This document shows positions 35,628-46,662 of a DNA stretch of 64,000 nt, piece by piece. The DNA is taken from positions 1-64,000 of the forward strand of contig DASXFZ010000026.1 of the NCBI GenBank assembly GCA_036489315.1. Direction: 5' to 3'. A program made the position numbers and the translations under genes. This DNA comes from Candidatus Cybelea sp. (GTDB lineage Bacteria; Vulcanimicrobiota; Vulcanimicrobiia; Vulcanimicrobiales; Vulcanimicrobiaceae). The notes beneath the pieces are model-generated. The model was not told the origin of the DNA and searched no databases. It saw nothing but the letters and a program-made list of their open reading frames with translations. The first letter of the stretch is position 1, and every line of letters begins with the position of its first letter.

Positions 35628-37066
35628 GGCGGGCCGGTATAGCCGGGCTTGTAGGGCGGCCCGACACCGCCCGGGAGAATCAGCGGCGGCCGCGGCGGCG
35701 CCGCAAAATCGAAATCCGAACGCAGATCGCCGAGCCCGGGCGCGTTTTCAGCGATGCTCGCGCGCGGATCGGGCCGGTGGTCGCGCGCGGGATCGATGCG
35801 TTGCCCATTGAGAAAATCGTCTTCGATGAACTTGACGTAGGCGTCGTGACTGAGCGTCTGGTGATCGATGTAGCCATGGCGCGCGTAGGCGCTGATTACG
35901 AGGCCCGGCACGCGCAAGCCGTAGCCGAAATAGTTGACGTTGGGCGGCGCGACGTGGTCGTAGAAGCCGCCCCAGTCGTCCCAGCTCAGAAAGATCGCCG
36001 TCGAATCCCAGTAGCGGCTCCGCATGACGGCGTCGATCAGCCCGACGACGTAGGCTTGCCCCGTGCTGACCAGCCCGGGCGGGTGTTCGCTGTAGCGATT
36101 TGAGGGCGTGAGCCAAACGACGCTCGGCAGCGTACCCTCGCGAAGATCGCGGAAGAAGAACGAGGTGTCTTTCACGTTGCCGGTCTCGCCGTCTTGTTTG
36201 ACGTCGGTAAACGACGGCAGCGGATTCCAGATACCCGGCGTACGCGCGCTCTGCGGTCGCAGGCTGCAGCTGCTCTGATCGTTGATGCAATCGGGCTCGA
36301 AGCCGTCCATGACGTAGTACGCCCACGAGACGTGGTGCGCGTGGAGCAGATACGTGAGATCGGTCCACGGATAGTCGGGCCGCCCCCGACGCTGCGGATC
36401 CTTCGCGGTGAAGAGATCGCGTGGAAAGTCGTCGTCGTTGAAATAGGTGCGTTCGGGCTTGCAGCTGGCCGGGTCGCCGATCTTCGCGCAGCTGCCGGCC
36501 CATTCCGAAACCATGTAAAGATGCGCGGGAAGGCTCCACGAGCGAACCGGTTCGAACATCCGATCCTGCAGAACGAAGCCGTGCGCATACGCCCAATAGT
36601 CGGGCAGCTCGGCCTGTGTGTGATAGCCCATCACGCTGCGCTCGTGACCCTTGACGGCGCAGGTCGGAATATCGGTTGGGCAGCCGCCGGTGCGATTGGC
36701 CGCGCGCATGACGGCGATGAAGCCGTCCATCTTCCCTCCGTCGATCGCCAGATCCGCGGCTTTCGCGCCGTGGGGACCGCCGGTATTTTCGTCGGTGCTG
36801 TCGTGATACGGGCGCACGCACGCGGTCTTCGAATCGGGAATGCAGACCTGCGGGAGGCCGTCGCGCATCGGAATGCCGTCGGCGCCGGGATAGGTGCCGA
36901 AATAACTATCGAAGGAGCGGTTCTCCTGCATGACGATCACGACGTGTTCGATCTTATGAATACCGCCGTCTGGGGAGATGGCCCGCGCTGCGGCCCCGAT
37001 GGCCGCAACGTCGCCCGTGAGGAGCAGGGCGAGCACGGCGACGCACGGCAGCGCCCGGCGAAGCAT
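35624..37066 (-). CDS. PLC/acid-phosphatase-type phosphoesterase, secreted
   Basis: ATG 37066 gives 480 residues with a signal peptide ([16 protein letters not shown]). [17 protein letters not shown] (residues about 41-57) is the active-site signature of PF04185, and [14 protein letters not shown] is the second signature. Compared with the 1.7 kb copy it has the more canonical FDSYFG. The family covers phospholipase C and acid phosphatase; the substrate is not resolved. It heads a four-gene operon and is divergent from the sedolisin at 37153 with 86 bases between starts. Confidence 0.9.
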   Translation of the reverse strand: MLRRALPCVAVLALLLTGDVAAIGAAARAISPDGGIHKIEHVVIVMQENRSFDSYFGTYPGADGIPMRDGLPQVCIPDSKTACVRPYHDSTDENTGGPHGAKAADLAIDGGKMDGFIAVMRAANRTGGCPTDIPTCAVKGHERSVMGYHTQAELPDYWAYAHGFVLQDRMFEPVRSWSLPAHLYMVSEWAGSCAKIGDPASCKPERTYFNDDDFPRDLFTAKDPQRRGRPDYPWTDLTYLLHAHHVSWAYYVMDGFEPDCINDQSSCSLRPQSARTPGIWNPLPSFTDVKQDGETGNVKDTSFFFRDLREGTLPSVVWLTPSNRYSEHPPGLVSTGQAYVVGLIDAVMRSRYWDSTAIFLSWDDWGGFYDHVAPPNVNYFGYGLRVPGLVISAYARHGYIDHQTLSHDAYVKFIEDDFLNGQRIDPARDHRPDPRASIAENAPGLGDLRSDFDFAAPPRPPLILPGGVGPPYKPGYTGPP

Positions 37067-37152
37067 GAAAGCCGCGGTTCGCAATCGAAAGGCAGAATCC
37101 CCAGGCAAGCGATTCAAAAAAACACGACTGTTAAAAGTAAGGAGCACGCAGG

Positions 37153-38838
37153 ATGCGTTTCCCAGTATCTACTTGTCGGGCCCTGGGTTTTGCCGCAGTG
37201 ACCGCCATTCTCGCGGCTTGCTCGAGTGCCGGAACAAGTTTAGCACCATCCGCTGGTTCGACGCAGATGCAGGACCTCGGACGCGCAACCGACACGACGC
37301 GCGTTAACCTCGCCGTCGTTCTCAACTACCACAACGAAGCCAAACTGGATCGGCTCATCGAGGCCCAGGGTACGCCGGGCTCGGGGAGTTTCCATCACTT
37401 CTTGACGCCGCAGCAGTTTGCGCGCGCGTTCGGTCCGACACAAGCGGACTACGACGCGACGCTCGAGCAGCTGCGCGACGCCGGCTTCACAATTACGCAC
37501 ACCTTCACGAACCGAACAACGATCGATGCGAGCGCCCCGGCCCCAGCGGCCGAACGGCTGTTCTCGACGGAGATTCACGTCGTTCGCCGCGCCGACGGTC
37601 AGACGCGGTACATGAACGTTCGTCCGGAGACGATTCCGGCAAACCTCGCCCGCACGGTCTACGCGGTCGTCGGACTCGACAGCGCGCACTCGCTGCGTCC
37701 GCAGTACGTGTTCAAGCCGGGGCATCACATCGTGCCGGCCGGTCAGGTACGGCGCCAGAGCAAGCCGCCGCTCTTTGGGCCCGACTCGGGCTACGGACCG
37801 GGGGTTTATCGCGTCGCGTACGGCGTCCCGAAGAAGTTGACCGGGACGGGCCGCGCGACGGCGTTCGTCGGAGACGCAGACTTCCTCGATTCCGACGTCA
37901 GCGCATATCTCTCGTACTTCCAAGTCAATCGCACGGGCCCGGCGACGACGCGCGTGCTCGTTGACGGCGGCCCGCCGCCGGGGCTCTCCGGCGACTCGGT
38001 CGAGGCGACGCTCGATGTCGAGACGCTCGTCTCGATCGCTCCGGGCACGGCGATCTATGCATACGAGGCCCCGCAGGCCTCCGATCTGCGCTACTTCACC
38101 GACATGTACACCCAGATCGTGCAAGACAACATCGCCGATACGGTCAACACGAGCTACAGCGAGTGTGAAACCGCCTTCATCCCGTCGTTCCCGAAGGCGG
38201 CCGACCAAATCTTCAAGCAGGGCGCGGCGCTCGGCATCACCTTCCATTCATCGACGGGTGACGACGGCACGCAGACCTATGGGTGCAACGGCAGCCAGCC
38301 GACCGTGGGAACGCCGGCGGACGCGCGTCATCAAGTTGCGATCGGCGGAACGACCATGGACGTCGATCACACGACCGGAAAAGAGACGAGCGAAGTCGGC
38401 TGGAGCGATTTCACCGGCGCCACCGGCGGCGGTGTCTCGATCGTCATGCGCCTGCCGAAATATCAGAAGGGCATCACGAACGTCATCAAGAGCGGACGCA
38501 ACCTGCCCGACATCTCGTTCGACGCCAGCCCCTTGACGGGCGAATCGTTCTACTTCGACGGCTCCTTCCAAGGGCCGATCGGCGGGACGTCGCTCGCATC
38601 GCCGATCTTCGGAGCGGGCCTCACCATCATGGATCAGATGGTGAACTCGCGCGCCGGCAACTTCGACCCGAACCTCTACGCGCTGTGGACGAAGAACGGC
38701 TACGGCGCGGGCAAGAAGGTCTACCTGCGCGACATCACCTCCGGTTCGATCGGAGCGTATAGCGCTGGGCCCGGTTACGATCAGATGACCGGCATCGGCG
38801 CGATGGTCTTCGGCAACTTCGGCAAACTGCTGAAGTAA
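37153..38838 (+). CDS. Sedolisin-type (S53) peptidase with pro-domain, lipoprotein signal
   Basis: The 561-residue protein has a lipobox LAAC (Cys23), a pro-kumamolisin activation domain at about 50-180 ([30 protein letters not shown]), and a peptidase domain with E284-A-T-L-D288 and the nucleophile serine at 480 in GGTSLASP. These are the Glu/Asp/Ser residues of S53 acid proteases, which remove their own pro-domain at low pH. The lipobox makes the pro-form membrane-anchored and would release the mature enzyme after cleavage. It is divergent from the phosphoesterase. Confidence 0.92.
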   Translation: MRFPVSTCRALGFAAVTAILAACSSAGTSLAPSAGSTQMQDLGRATDTTRVNLAVVLNYHNEAKLDRLIEAQGTPGSGSFHHFLTPQQFARAFGPTQADYDATLEQLRDAGFTITHTFTNRTTIDASAPAPAAERLFSTEIHVVRRADGQTRYMNVRPETIPANLARTVYAVVGLDSAHSLRPQYVFKPGHHIVPAGQVRRQSKPPLFGPDSGYGPGVYRVAYGVPKKLTGTGRATAFVGDADFLDSDVSAYLSYFQVNRTGPATTRVLVDGGPPPGLSGDSVEATLDVETLVSIAPGTAIYAYEAPQASDLRYFTDMYTQIVQDNIADTVNTSYSECETAFIPSFPKAADQIFKQGAALGITFHSSTGDDGTQTYGCNGSQPTVGTPADARHQVAIGGTTMDVDHTTGKETSEVGWSDFTGATGGGVSIVMRLPKYQKGITNVIKSGRNLPDISFDASPLTGESFYFDGSFQGPIGGTSLASPIFGAGLTIMDQMVNSRAGNFDPNLYALWTKNGYGAGKKVYLRDITSGSIGAYSAGPGYDQMTGIGAMVFGNFGKLLK

Positions 38839-38859
38839 CGCCGACGCACCGAGCGGAGC

Positions 38860-38892
38860 AAAAGGGGGGCGACCCGTTCGCTCCCCTTTTCT
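38860..38892 (+). terminator. Rho-independent terminator after the sedolisin
   Basis: AAAAGGGGGGCGA (38860-38872) pairs with TCGCTCCCCTTTT (38878-38890) around a five-base loop, 22 bases after the sedolisin stop. The T-run is part of the stem. Confidence 0.85.
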
Positions 38893-38916
38893 ATGTATGT
38901 TGCTTCGGGAGCTGTG

Positions 38917-39119
38917 TCAGCCGCCGTGCTCTTTCCCTTTTACCTCGCGCACTTCTTCGGCTAACTGCATTGCGTACGGATCGCCGGCAGCGATGCCGCG
39001 AGAGCTCAACGCTCCCCCCATTTGCGTATTCCGGCTTCGATACGATCGGATAGAGCGATGGCTTCAGCAACGGAACGAGGCCGTTCGCTGGTCCACGATT
39101 CGCTGTTGCTTAGCGTCAT
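38917..39119 (-). pseudogene. Small gene split by a one-base deletion in a G run
   Basis: ATG 39119 opens a frame that stops at 39006 after RIEAGIRKWGER, and a second frame from 39021 to 38917 continues with ALSSRGIAAG, AMQLAEEVREVKGK. Adding one G to the six-G run (C run 39014-39019 on the plus strand) joins them into one 67-residue helical protein. Both halves look like real protein. The lesion is either a mutation or a sequencing error in a homopolymer. I recognise no family. Confidence 0.5.
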
Positions 39120-39237
39120 CTTCAATGCGATGGTCGCAGAGGAAGTGCAGGCGGTTCTCCGGCGGCACCTCGGTAAAAGAAGGGGAAAATGGCGGACGAT
39201 GCCCGACCCGCTCTGATGGGAAGACGGCGCGGGTCAT
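39064..39237 (-). CDS. Doubtful 57-residue ORF
   Basis: ATG 39237 to TGA 39064 encodes 57 residues with PPENRLHFLCDHRIEDD and KQQRIVDQRT. It starts two bases after the left copy of a 16-bp direct repeat and overlaps the split gene by 56 bases in another frame. Protein-like composition is the only support; it may be an accident of high GC. Confidence 0.25.
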   Translation of the reverse strand: MTRAVFPSERVGHRPPFSPSFTEVPPENRLHFLCDHRIEDDAKQQRIVDQRTASFRC

Positions 39238-39239
39238 AA

Positions 39240-39255
39240 AGTCACCAGGGCGCGT
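39240..39255. repeat. Left copy of a 16-bp direct repeat
   Basis: AGTCACCAGGGCGCGT here matches AGTCACCAGGGCACGT at 39729-39744 with one difference. The two copies enclose the DUF6968-like gene. Confidence 0.8.
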
Positions 39256-39291
39256 GGCGGTTCAATTCGCCCGCCGGCTGTCTGGCTTCGG

Positions 39292-39734
39292 TTAAGTTGT
39301 TTTGGCCTGTCGCTTTTTGAGCCGGCTTTCATTGCCCCGGCGCATCTCCAGTTCAAACCGCCCGATAGCGGAGTCAAGCGCTTCGCACAACTGCGTATTA
39401 AGAGCGACGCGAAGACCATCGCGTACGGAAGCCCGTCATCGCCGTCATCGGAGCCGGCCCAAGAAAGCCTATTTCGATATACCCGAAGTTGGTTTTGAAT
39501 CGCTGCAATCGTCATCAGCAGCGCTTGGAGCGTATCGACGCCCAACGCGCGACCAACCTTGGGTTCTTCTAGGCCACGGATCTCGTACTGACACACGTAG
39601 TCTCTGCTAGATCGGTAGGGCTGCCAAATTCGAACCGAAACGGGCCGCTTACCATCGAGCCTGAGCACACGCGAGGCAACGATCGGGCGATCCCGATGTG
39701 GCTCGCTCACGATCAAACGCACGCGTGTAGTCAC
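39292..39734 (-). CDS. DUF6968-like protein with probable frameshift
   Basis: GTG 39734 starts a frame with RVLRLDGKRPVSVRIWQP, CQYEIRGL and GVDTLQALLMTIAAIQNQL, the pattern of the DUF6968 family (unknown role, about 110-150 residues). After GDDGLP near 39440 the frame continues with an unconvincing basic sequence to 39234. A second frame, open 39435-39292, reads ALNTQLCEALDSAIGRFELEMRR and ends KRQAKTT, which looks like the true helical C-terminus. A single indel close to 39415-39445 would join them. It lies ten bases after nrdJ on the same strand, and its start is inside a direct repeat. Confidence 0.6.
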
Positions 39735-39744
39735 CAGGGCACGT
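39729..39744. repeat. Right copy of the 16-bp direct repeat, touching the nrdJ stop
   Basis: AGTCACCAGGGCACGT abuts the nrdJ TAA (39745-39747) and contains the GTG start codon of the DUF6968-like gene on the minus strand. Confidence 0.8.
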
Positions 39745-42700
39745 TTAGCTACAGCCTGAGGTCGCTCCGCACGAGTCGCACTTTTCGCAGGCGCCGTTCC
39801 GCACCATCGTTAGCTGACCGCATTCCGAGCACGCATTGCCGGTGTATCCTTTGGCTTTGGACGCGTTGATCGCTTCGGTACGTGCGAGCAGGGCGACGGC
39901 CGTCCCACCCGCTCCTCCGGGGTTCGTCGCAACAATCGACGGAGAAGCGGGTGACGGCTCTTGCCCAGGATGGAGATGGGTGCTGACTGGATGGAGCATT
40001 TCCACAACACCCGCGGGTAGGACGTTGACCCCTCCCTCTTCCTCGGCTATGTAGTCGTCCTGGACCTCGGGACCCATGGCATCCATTTGCATGGACGGCT
40101 GTACGTGCGCGAGATCGTAGCGTCCGAGATAGCTCACTGCGAGCTCGCGGAAGATATAGTCCAAAATCGATGTCGCCATCTTGATATGATCGTGGCCGAC
40201 GACGGGGCCATTGGGCTCGAACCGCGTGAAGGTGAAGGCTTCGACGAACTCCTCGAGCGGCACACCGTGCTGTAAGCCAAGCGAAATCGCGATCGCGAAG
40301 TTGTTCATCAAGGAGCGGAAGGCCGCGCCCTCCTTATGCATGTCGATGAAGATCTCGCCGAGCTGTCCGCCTTCATACTCGCCCGTACGCAGGTAGACTT
40401 TATGGCCGGCGATCGTCGCCTTTTGCGTGTAACCGCTGCGGCGCTGCGGCATCGGCCGGCGCTTGGCGATGTACCGGTAGACGAGTCGTTCCGCGATCTG
40501 CATCGGCGTAGCGAACGGCTGCGGCGTTTGTGCGGCGCCCGATTCTTCCTGACTCGTATCGCCGCCGAAATCGTAGCTCGCGGCGAGAGGCTGCGAGAGC
40601 TTCGACCCGTCGCGATAGATCGCGAGCGCTTTGATCATGCGCTCCCACGAGTATCGATAGGCCTCTTTCACTTCGGCAATTGTTGCAGTTTGCGGAAAAT
40701 TGACGGTTTTTGAAATTGCTCCGGAAACAAATGGTTGCGCAGCGGCCATCATGTCGACATGTGCGAGCGGACGAATGTACCGTTCGCCGAACTTGCCGCA
40801 CGGCGTCGCGCAGTCGAAAACGGCAAGATGCTCGTTGTTGAGATCGGGCGCGCCCTCGACCGTCATCCGGCCGCAGATGTGCGCAGACGCCTCCTCGATC
40901 TGTTGCGTGGTAAAGCCGAGCCCATCGCGCAGCAACGAGAAGCTCCAATCGTTGAGCTGCTCTTCAGTTAAGCCGAGCCGCTCCTTGCAGAAGTCTTCGC
41001 CGAGCACGAACTTGTTGAAGACGAACGGCAGTTCGAAGGCGCTTGGCAGCCCAGCCTCAAGCTTTGCGATCGCCGCTTCGTCGAAGCCTTTGGCCTTGAG
41101 CGTCGCGCGATTGATGTGCGGCGCCCCTTCGAGTGTGCCGGTGCCTTTAGCGTAGTTCTCGATCGCCTCGATCTGCTCTTTCGAGTAGCCGAGCTTATGC
41201 AGCGCCGCATCGACGGACTGGTTGACGATCTTGAAGTAGCCGCCGCCGGCAAGTTTTTTGAACTTGACGAGCGCGAAGTCGGGCTCGATGCCGGTCGTAT
41301 CGCAGTCCATCACGAGCCCAATTGTGTTGTGCGAGACGAAGCCGTTTGCAAAGTAGGTGACGTTGGCCGGCACCGAGAGGTCGAAGGTGAACTGCTCGCC
41401 GCCGTCCTCGTTCGTAGCGACGTCGTCGTAGAAGAACTCGAGCGCGCTCTTGAGCTCGTCGCTGCCGGTGCGCTCCAGCAGCTCGCAGGCTGCGGTGCGG
41501 CTGATGGCACCCGCGTGACGGTAGCCGTACAGCGTCGTGCGCGGGTAGAGTTCGCTCGAATGCGGCACGAGCGTCCGCAGCACGTCCTTGCGAAGGAAGA
41601 CGCGGTCGCCCTTGGTTCCTTGCCACGTTTCGGAGGGCCGCATCGCGCCGAGTTTGCGCTCGCCCATGAAACCGACGAGCTGCTGGAACTTGCGCGCGTG
41701 TTCGGCGTTGCGAACCCGCAGGACGTAAAGATCGGAGGCGCTCCAGCCCGTCTTATCGGTGCGCGTGCGCGTGGGAATGCCGAGCGTCAGCAGCACCGTG
41801 CGCACGTCGTCGATGAGGCTCTCGTTGGCCGTCGAGAAGTGGACTGAACCGTTGATCAGCGTCGCGTCGGCTTCGAAGAGGCCGCGCACGAAGGCCACAT
41901 AGATTGCGGGATCATTCGAGGCGAGGATCGCGTCGGGTACGTGCGAGACGTAGCTCTTGCCGCGCACGTCGGTCGACGGGTGATGTTTGGCGAAGCCGCA
42001 GGCTTGCCACCACATTGCGAGCGGCACCGAGTGCAGGCCGATTTCGAACGAGCCCGGCTTGTCGGTGACGGTTGCCTCGACGCCGAAGAGCTGCCGCGCG
42101 AGCGCGACGAGCCGGTGACGCACGTCGGGATCGTCTTGCGAGACCGTGAGCCGCAGACCCCGCGCGTTCAGCGTGCCGCTGCCCATGAAGTACCCAACGA
42201 GCTCGGCGAGGTCCGACGTTAGGTTTGCAGGCGTCGTCGTCGTGAAGTCGGCGTTCCAGTGCTGCTCGCCCAGCGGCGGCAGCGTGACGCTCTGCGGCTG
42301 CCCGGCGAAGCCGCCCATTGAGAGCGCGACCGTATCGCCCGCGGCGACTTCGGCAAGGCGCTTCCAGGCGAGCTCGCCCGATTCGCGATCGACGACCTTG
42401 ACGCGATGCTCCGGCGTGCCCTGAATCGTGTACCCGCCGGCCGTCTTGATGCGGCGCGTCGGCGAGATGCCGTTGACAAAGAATTTGGTCGCGCGCTGCT
42501 CGCCGTCGTCGGTGAGCACGCGCACGTCGATATCTTGCCACTTGCTGCCGTCGACGTCGCCGAGCCGGCGCAGCCGCGTCAGGCCGCGGTCGGTCGAGAC
42601 CAGCGAGTTGCCCGTGAGGCATCCCGTCGGCGCGATCACGACGGTTTGCGCGTTACGGAAGCCGGCGACCTCACCGATGGAGAGCGCATCGTCCCACATC

Positions 42701-45700
42701 TTGCGCGCCAGCGCCCACGTCGCTTGCGTAAAGAGCGTCGGCGCGTGCGTGACCGGCGTCACCGTCAGTCCTTCGTACTCGCTGGATTCGGCGGCACGCG
42801 CGGCTCTGCGGTGATTGCGAATTACGCGCAGCATTGGCTCGCGGTTTGCTTCAAATCGGGCAAACGAACCGAGCTGCTGCGCCATCTCCGCCGAGGTGCG
42901 ATACGCGGCGCCGGTCATCAGCGACGTGATGGCACCGCACCAGCCGAAGCCTTCTTCCGAATCGTACGGCAAGCCCATACGCATCAGTAATGTGCCTAAA
43001 TTCGCATAGCCGAGGCCGAGCGTGCGATAGCCGTGATTCTTCTCGGCGATTTTGCGCGACGGCATCTGCCCCATCGTCACCGAGATCTCGAGCGTCGTCG
43101 TCCAAATGCGAGCCGCTTCGGCGAACCGTTTCGAGTCGAAGTTACCGTCATCGTTGAGGAATTTAACGAGGTTTAGGCTCGCGAGATTGCAGTTGTGGGC
43201 GATGAGGCCTTCGGCGATCACTGAGTGCGTCACGGGTTCGGTAATATCGTAAACCGTGGCGACCCCATCGGCAACGACGGAGGCGACCCTCGGAGCGCGC
43301 GGGTTCTTGAGCTGCGCGGTAAAAGGCGACTCGCAGAGTTCCTGGGCAACGCGCTCCTTGTCAGCGGAACACGGGAAGCCGACGAGCGACACGAACTTGC
43401 GCGACTGCTGATTGTAAAGGCGAAGCTGACCCTGCGGGTTCTTCCGCCCGGCGGGATGCATCCACGATATCCGCGACGTCATGCCGAGATCGGAGAGCAG
43501 CAGCTGAACGGAGCGCAGCAGTGTCGGCGAGGAAGACGCGAGCATCACTTCCTTCTCGGCCGCTTTGCCGTTCTTGCGGATACATCCGTCGGCCGAGAAG
43601 AGGCCCTGAAGGTATGCAACCTTGAGATCTTCCGGCACGCCGTGGATCGCCGTCGGCACGTCTTTGTACAGAGCCGTCGCTTGTTTAAAACCGTAACGCT
43701 GCTGTAAATAGGAAACCAGCGACGCTTGCGACGCACCGGTCTGCATCACGCCGTTGCTCTGCGTGGAGACCCGGCTCGCCCGGACCATCGATGGCGCGCT
43801 GGAGGAACCTACCGCAGCGGCTTTGAGCTCGTTGAGCTGCGAGGTCATGAACTCGGCGGTACGCTGCTCGCGCGGACCGAAGACGAGCGCGACCGTGTCC
43901 TTATTGAAGACGCCGTCGCCCGTCAGCCATCCGAGCATCTGCCACCGCTTGACGTCGGCCGGATCGGACGCGAAAGATACGGGATTACCGGTCTCGCGGA
44001 TCTCGACCCGATCTTCGAGCGGAACGAGCTCGTCCAGGCGCTTCCAAGCACCTTCAAGGGTAAGGAATTTGTGATCGCCCGTCGCGCGGATCTCGCGGCC
44101 GTCGGCGAGTTTCATGCGATAGACTTGCCGTTCGCCGACCTTGGTGATGTAGGCCGGGCGATGGGCGCTCAAACGCCGGTGATCTTGCTCCGAGTGAATA
44201 TCGGTCGTAACGAGGACGCGCTGCCCGCTCTCTTGGCGTTCGAAGAGCTCTTCGACGGTTCGTAATCCGTCAGGCGTGCTGATGCGCGTCTCCGGCGCAA
44301 AGCACGCCGTATCATCGATGAAAACGTACTCGGAGCAGTTATGGACCTTCAAGCCATTTGCTACGAAGTGCTGCGTGTCGGGCTCGGTTAAATCGAAGAC
44401 GTCAGCGATGCCGGACGCCTCAAGCGAATGAAAGTCATCGGAGAGCGATACGCCAGGCCGTAACCCTGCATCGAACCCACCCGAGATTTGAAGCTGGTCG
44501 CCCGAAAGTTCGGACTTAATTGCAAACGAGAGCAACAGCAGCTGCAGCTGCTTGAGCAGTTCCGCAGAGCACGAGTGCAGGACGCTCGACGCCGCGCCGC
44601 TTTCGCCGAGCACAATCTCAGAGTTGACCGTTAGGAGTCCCCTGATGAGCTCTGCGGCCGACTTACGCTCGAGGGCGAAGACAGTGGGACTGAAAGCCTT
44701 AATCGAAGCATTTTCGTCACGCACGACGTAGGCTGCGACGTCAGGCCGGGTCGCCTCGACATCTCGACGGCGTGACGTTAAACGCGAGCCTGAAAGCGCC
44801 GGCTGCCTAACCGGGGCGACGGTCGCGCAGCACTCGCCGATGGCGAATCCGATTTCGAAGGCAACGCGCTCATCGAGGGTGACGGTGCCGAAGCCGGAGC
44901 CGCTGAGGACGAGGCGATCGCCTTCGCGCAGCTCGCCGGCGGGAACGTCGCCTCGATTCTCGGTCCAAACCTTATGATCGGCGGTGAGCTTGAGTTCGTA
45001 TCCGGCTTTCGTGCGAAGACGATAGACCGGCTTGGTTCCCGTGGGGAAAATCTTGCTGACGAAGTGCGGTCGGCCGTCGCCGCCGATGACGAACGCCGCC
45101 TTTCCGACCAGATCTTCAATGCGAGCCGGACCGTCGGCCATCGCGACCAGCGTATCGCCGGTAACGCATGGATTTGTTGCGTTGATGCGATCGTCGTTCG
45201 AACACGTATGCCACTCTTGAATCGTATCGTCGTACTGCAGGCCGGGGTCGGCGCACTGCCACGCGGCGACGGCGATCTCTTCCCAGAGGTCTCGCGCTTT
45301 GATGCGCTTGACGATGTCGCCGGTCGTGCGGGATGTCAGCAGCCAGTCGGCGTCGCGCTCGAGCGCGTCGAAGAAGCCGTTGCTCAGGCGGACCGAGTTG
45401 TTGGAGTTCTGCCCCGAGACGGTAACGTAGGCTTCGGAATCCCACGCGGTGTCGTACTGCTCGACCTCCAACCGCGTGTAGCCCTGGCGCGCGTAGTCGA
45501 GCGCGTTCTGCGCCGCGCCCGAGGGAATGCCGGCGTTAATTGCATCGCGAATCGCGTGGCGCAGCGACGCGTTGAGCGCCGGATCGAGGCGCGCGGATTC
45601 GGGGACGCGCGTGTCGTGCGCGGCCGTAACGATCGCGTTGAGGTTGCGTTCGAAAATGCGCGCGCCGATGACGAGATCGGCGACCTTGCGCTCTTCGCGG

Positions 45701-46590
45701 ACCTTCCAGTTGACGAACTCTTCGATATCGGGGTGATCGGCGTTGAGCACCACCATCTTGGCCGCGCGGCGCGTGGTGCCGCCCGATTTGATGGCACCCG
45801 CCGCACGATCGAAAACTTTGAGGAACGACATCAAGCCGCTCGACGTGCCGCCGCCGGTAAGCTTCTCGCCAGCCGCGCGCAGCTTCGAGAAGTTTGCGCC
45901 GCTGCCGCTGCCGCCCTTAAAGATACGCGCCTCGCGCATCACGCCGTCGAAGATGCCGCCTTCGTTGACGAGGTCGTCCTCGATGCCGAGAATGAAGCAC
46001 GCGCTGACCTGCGGGTGCGTAAACGTATCGGCGGAGGGTTTGGGCAGCTGATTGCCGGCGTCGACGTACCAATGCCCTTGCGCCGGCCCGGAGATGCCGT
46101 ACGCCCAGTGCAGCCCCGTGTTGAACCACTGCGGCGAGTTCGGGGCGCCGATCTGGCGCGCCAGCATCGCGCACATCTCGTCGTAGTAGATCTGCGCGTC
46201 GTTTTCCGTGTCGAAGTAGCCGTGCTTCCAGCCCCAGTAGGTCCAGCAGCCGGCCATCCGGCTAAAAACCTGACGAGCATCGCGCTCCGGGCCGAACTGG
46301 TCGTCCCGGGAAAGCGTATCGAGGGCGGTGCCGTCGGCGACCGAGCGCGAAAGCCACCCCGGCACGCCGTCTTCCTCGACGCGCACCGTATGCTTGGGCA
46401 CCCCAGCCTTGCGGCAGTACTTCTGAGCGAGCACGTCCACCGCGACCTGGCTCCATGCGGCCGGAACCATGACATCTTTGGCCTCAAAGATCACCGAGCC
46501 GTCAGGATTGACGATCTTGGAGGTCCGCGGCTCAAAAATGACGCCCGCATAAGGGTCGCCGGGGGCGGAGTAAGTGCGCGAAAACTTCAT
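39745..46590 (-). CDS. nrdJ: Adenosylcobalamin-dependent (class II) ribonucleotide reductase with three inteins
   Basis: The 2281-codon frame encodes about 1201 extein residues interrupted by three inteins. The enzyme makes deoxyribonucleotides using a B12-derived radical. The exteins carry VSACFILG (Cys198, redox cysteine), [20 protein letters not shown] (thiyl cysteine and second redox cysteine eleven residues apart after splicing), [21 protein letters not shown], and a C-terminal zinc/thiol segment CSECG...[11 protein letters not shown] follows GAGGAG six bases upstream. Inteins lie before Cys752, Cys1134 and Thr1756. No nrdA/nrdB or nrdD is seen in the window. The promoter region has candidate NrdR boxes. 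Confidence 0.97.
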   Translation of the reverse strand: MKFSRTYSAPGDPYAGVIFEPRTSKIVNPDGSVIFEAKDVMVPAAWSQVAVDVLAQKYCRKAGVPKHTVRVEEDGVPGWLSRSVADGTALDTLSRDDQFGPERDARQVFSRMAGCWTYWGWKHGYFDTENDAQIYYDEMCAMLARQIGAPNSPQWFNTGLHWAYGISGPAQGHWYVDAGNQLPKPSADTFTHPQVSACFILGIEDDLVNEGGIFDGVMREARIFKGGSGSGANFSKLRAAGEKLTGGGTSSGLMSFLKVFDRAAGAIKSGGTTRRAAKMVVLNADHPDIEEFVNWKVREERKVADLVIGARIFERNLNAIVTAAHDTRVPESARLDPALNASLRHAIRDAINAGIPSGAAQNALDYARQGYTRLEVEQYDTAWDSEAYVTVSGQNSNNSVRLSNGFFDALERDADWLLTSRTTGDIVKRIKARDLWEEIAVAAWQCADPGLQYDDTIQEWHTCSNDDRINATNPCVTGDTLVAMADGPARIEDLVGKAAFVIGGDGRPHFVSKIFPTGTKPVYRLRTKAGYELKLTADHKVWTENRGDVPAGELREGDRLVLSGSGFGTVTLDERVAFEIGFAIGECCATVAPVRQPALSGSRLTSRRRDVEATRPDVAAYVVRDENASIKAFSPTVFALERKSAAELIRGLLTVNSEIVLGESGAASSVLHSCSAELLKQLQLLLLSFAIKSELSGDQLQISGGFDAGLRPGVSLSDDFHSLEASGIADVFDLTEPDTQHFVANGLKVHNCSEYVFIDDTACFAPETRISTPDGLRTVEELFERQESGQRVLVTTDIHSEQDHRRLSAHRPAYITKVGERQVYRMKLADGREIRATGDHKFLTLEGAWKRLDELVPLEDRVEIRETGNPVSFASDPADVKRWQMLGWLTGDGVFNKDTVALVFGPREQRTAEFMTSQLNELKAAAVGSSSAPSMVRASRVSTQSNGVMQTGASQASLVSYLQQRYGFKQATALYKDVPTAIHGVPEDLKVAYLQGLFSADGCIRKNGKAAEKEVMLASSSPTLLRSVQLLLSDLGMTSRISWMHPAGRKNPQGQLRLYNQQSRKFVSLVGFPCSADKERVAQELCESPFTAQLKNPRAPRVASVVADGVATVYDITEPVTHSVIAEGLIAHNCNLASLNLVKFLNDDGNFDSKRFAEAARIWTTTLEISVTMGQMPSRKIAEKNHGYRTLGLGYANLGTLLMRMGLPYDSEEGFGWCGAITSLMTGAAYRTSAEMAQQLGSFARFEANREPMLRVIRNHRRAARAAESSEYEGLTVTPVTHAPTLFTQATWALARKMWDDALSIGEVAGFRNAQTVVIAPTGCLTGNSLVSTDRGLTRLRRLGDVDGSKWQDIDVRVLTDDGEQRATKFFVNGISPTRRIKTAGGYTIQGTPEHRVKVVDRESGELAWKRLAEVAAGDTVALSMGGFAGQPQSVTLPPLGEQHWNADFTTTTPANLTSDLAELVGYFMGSGTLNARGLRLTVSQDDPDVRHRLVALARQLFGVEATVTDKPGSFEIGLHSVPLAMWWQACGFAKHHPSTDVRGKSYVSHVPDAILASNDPAIYVAFVRGLFEADATLINGSVHFSTANESLIDDVRTVLLTLGIPTRTRTDKTGWSASDLYVLRVRNAEHARKFQQLVGFMGERKLGAMRPSETWQGTKGDRVFLRKDVLRTLVPHSSELYPRTTLYGYRHAGAISRTAACELLERTGSDELKSALEFFYDDVATNEDGGEQFTFDLSVPANVTYFANGFVSHNTIGLVMDCDTTGIEPDFALVKFKKLAGGGYFKIVNQSVDAALHKLGYSKEQIEAIENYAKGTGTLEGAPHINRATLKAKGFDEAAIAKLEAGLPSAFELPFVFNKFVLGEDFCKERLGLTEEQLNDWSFSLLRDGLGFTTQQIEEASAHICGRMTVEGAPDLNNEHLAVFDCATPCGKFGERYIRPLAHVDMMAAAQPFVSGAISKTVNFPQTATIAEVKEAYRYSWERMIKALAIYRDGSKLSQPLAASYDFGGDTSQEESGAAQTPQPFATPMQIAERLVYRYIAKRRPMPQRRSGYTQKATIAGHKVYLRTGEYEGGQLGEIFIDMHKEGAAFRSLMNNFAIAISLGLQHGVPLEEFVEAFTFTRFEPNGPVVGHDHIKMATSILDYIFRELAVSYLGRYDLAHVQPSMQMDAMGPEVQDDYIAEEEGGVNVLPAGVVEMLHPVSTHLHPGQEPSPASPSIVATNPGGAGGTAVALLARTEAINASKAKGYTGNACSECGQLTMVRNGACEKCDSCGATSGCS
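41326..42621 (-). mobile_element. Intein 3 of NrdJ (432 aa)
   Basis: The intein covers residues 1324-1755 of the precursor. It starts with Cys1324 ([10 protein letters not shown], block A), has GTPEH with His1395 (block B), and ends FANGFVSHN before Thr1756, so Thr is the +1 nucleophile. A LAGLIDADG endonuclease is inserted: LVGYFMGSG has Ser where the first acid should be, while GLFEADA keeps the second. Splicing residues are all present; the endonuclease is probably impaired. Confidence 0.93.
43192..44304 (-). mobile_element. Intein 2 of NrdJ (371 aa) with intact-looking LAGLIDADG motifs
   Basis: The intein covers residues 763-1133. Cys763 ([10 protein letters not shown]), ATGDHKF with His840, and GLIAHN before Cys1134 are the splicing blocks. 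LGWLTGDG (886-893) and LQGLFSADG (994-1002) are the two LAGLIDADG helices, both with the catalytic Asp-Gly. It can therefore be an active homing endonuclease. Insertion is exactly before the redox cysteine of DDTA-CNLASLN. Confidence 0.95.
44338..45168 (-). mobile_element. Intein 1 of NrdJ (277 aa) with decayed endonuclease
   Basis: The intein covers residues 475-751. Cys475 ([10 protein letters not shown]), LTADHKV with His539, and [10 protein letters not shown] before Cys752 are the splicing blocks. Only remnants of a LAGLIDADG domain remain ([19 protein letters not shown]) without the acidic residues, so it is close to a mini-intein. Insertion is directly before the cysteine of NP-CSEY, the expected thiyl-radical residue. 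Confidence 0.94.
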
Positions 46591-46662
46591 ACGTGGCTCC
46601 TCGATTCTTCCTCGATGATATCGAACACGCGTTCGAACGAAATGGCTTCGCGTCGCGCGGGT

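Noticed and set aside
39022-39216. Plus-strand 64-codon frame in the islet after the sedolisin terminator
   Set aside because: It is antisense to the split minus-strand gene, which joins into a better protein; there is no ribosome-binding site.
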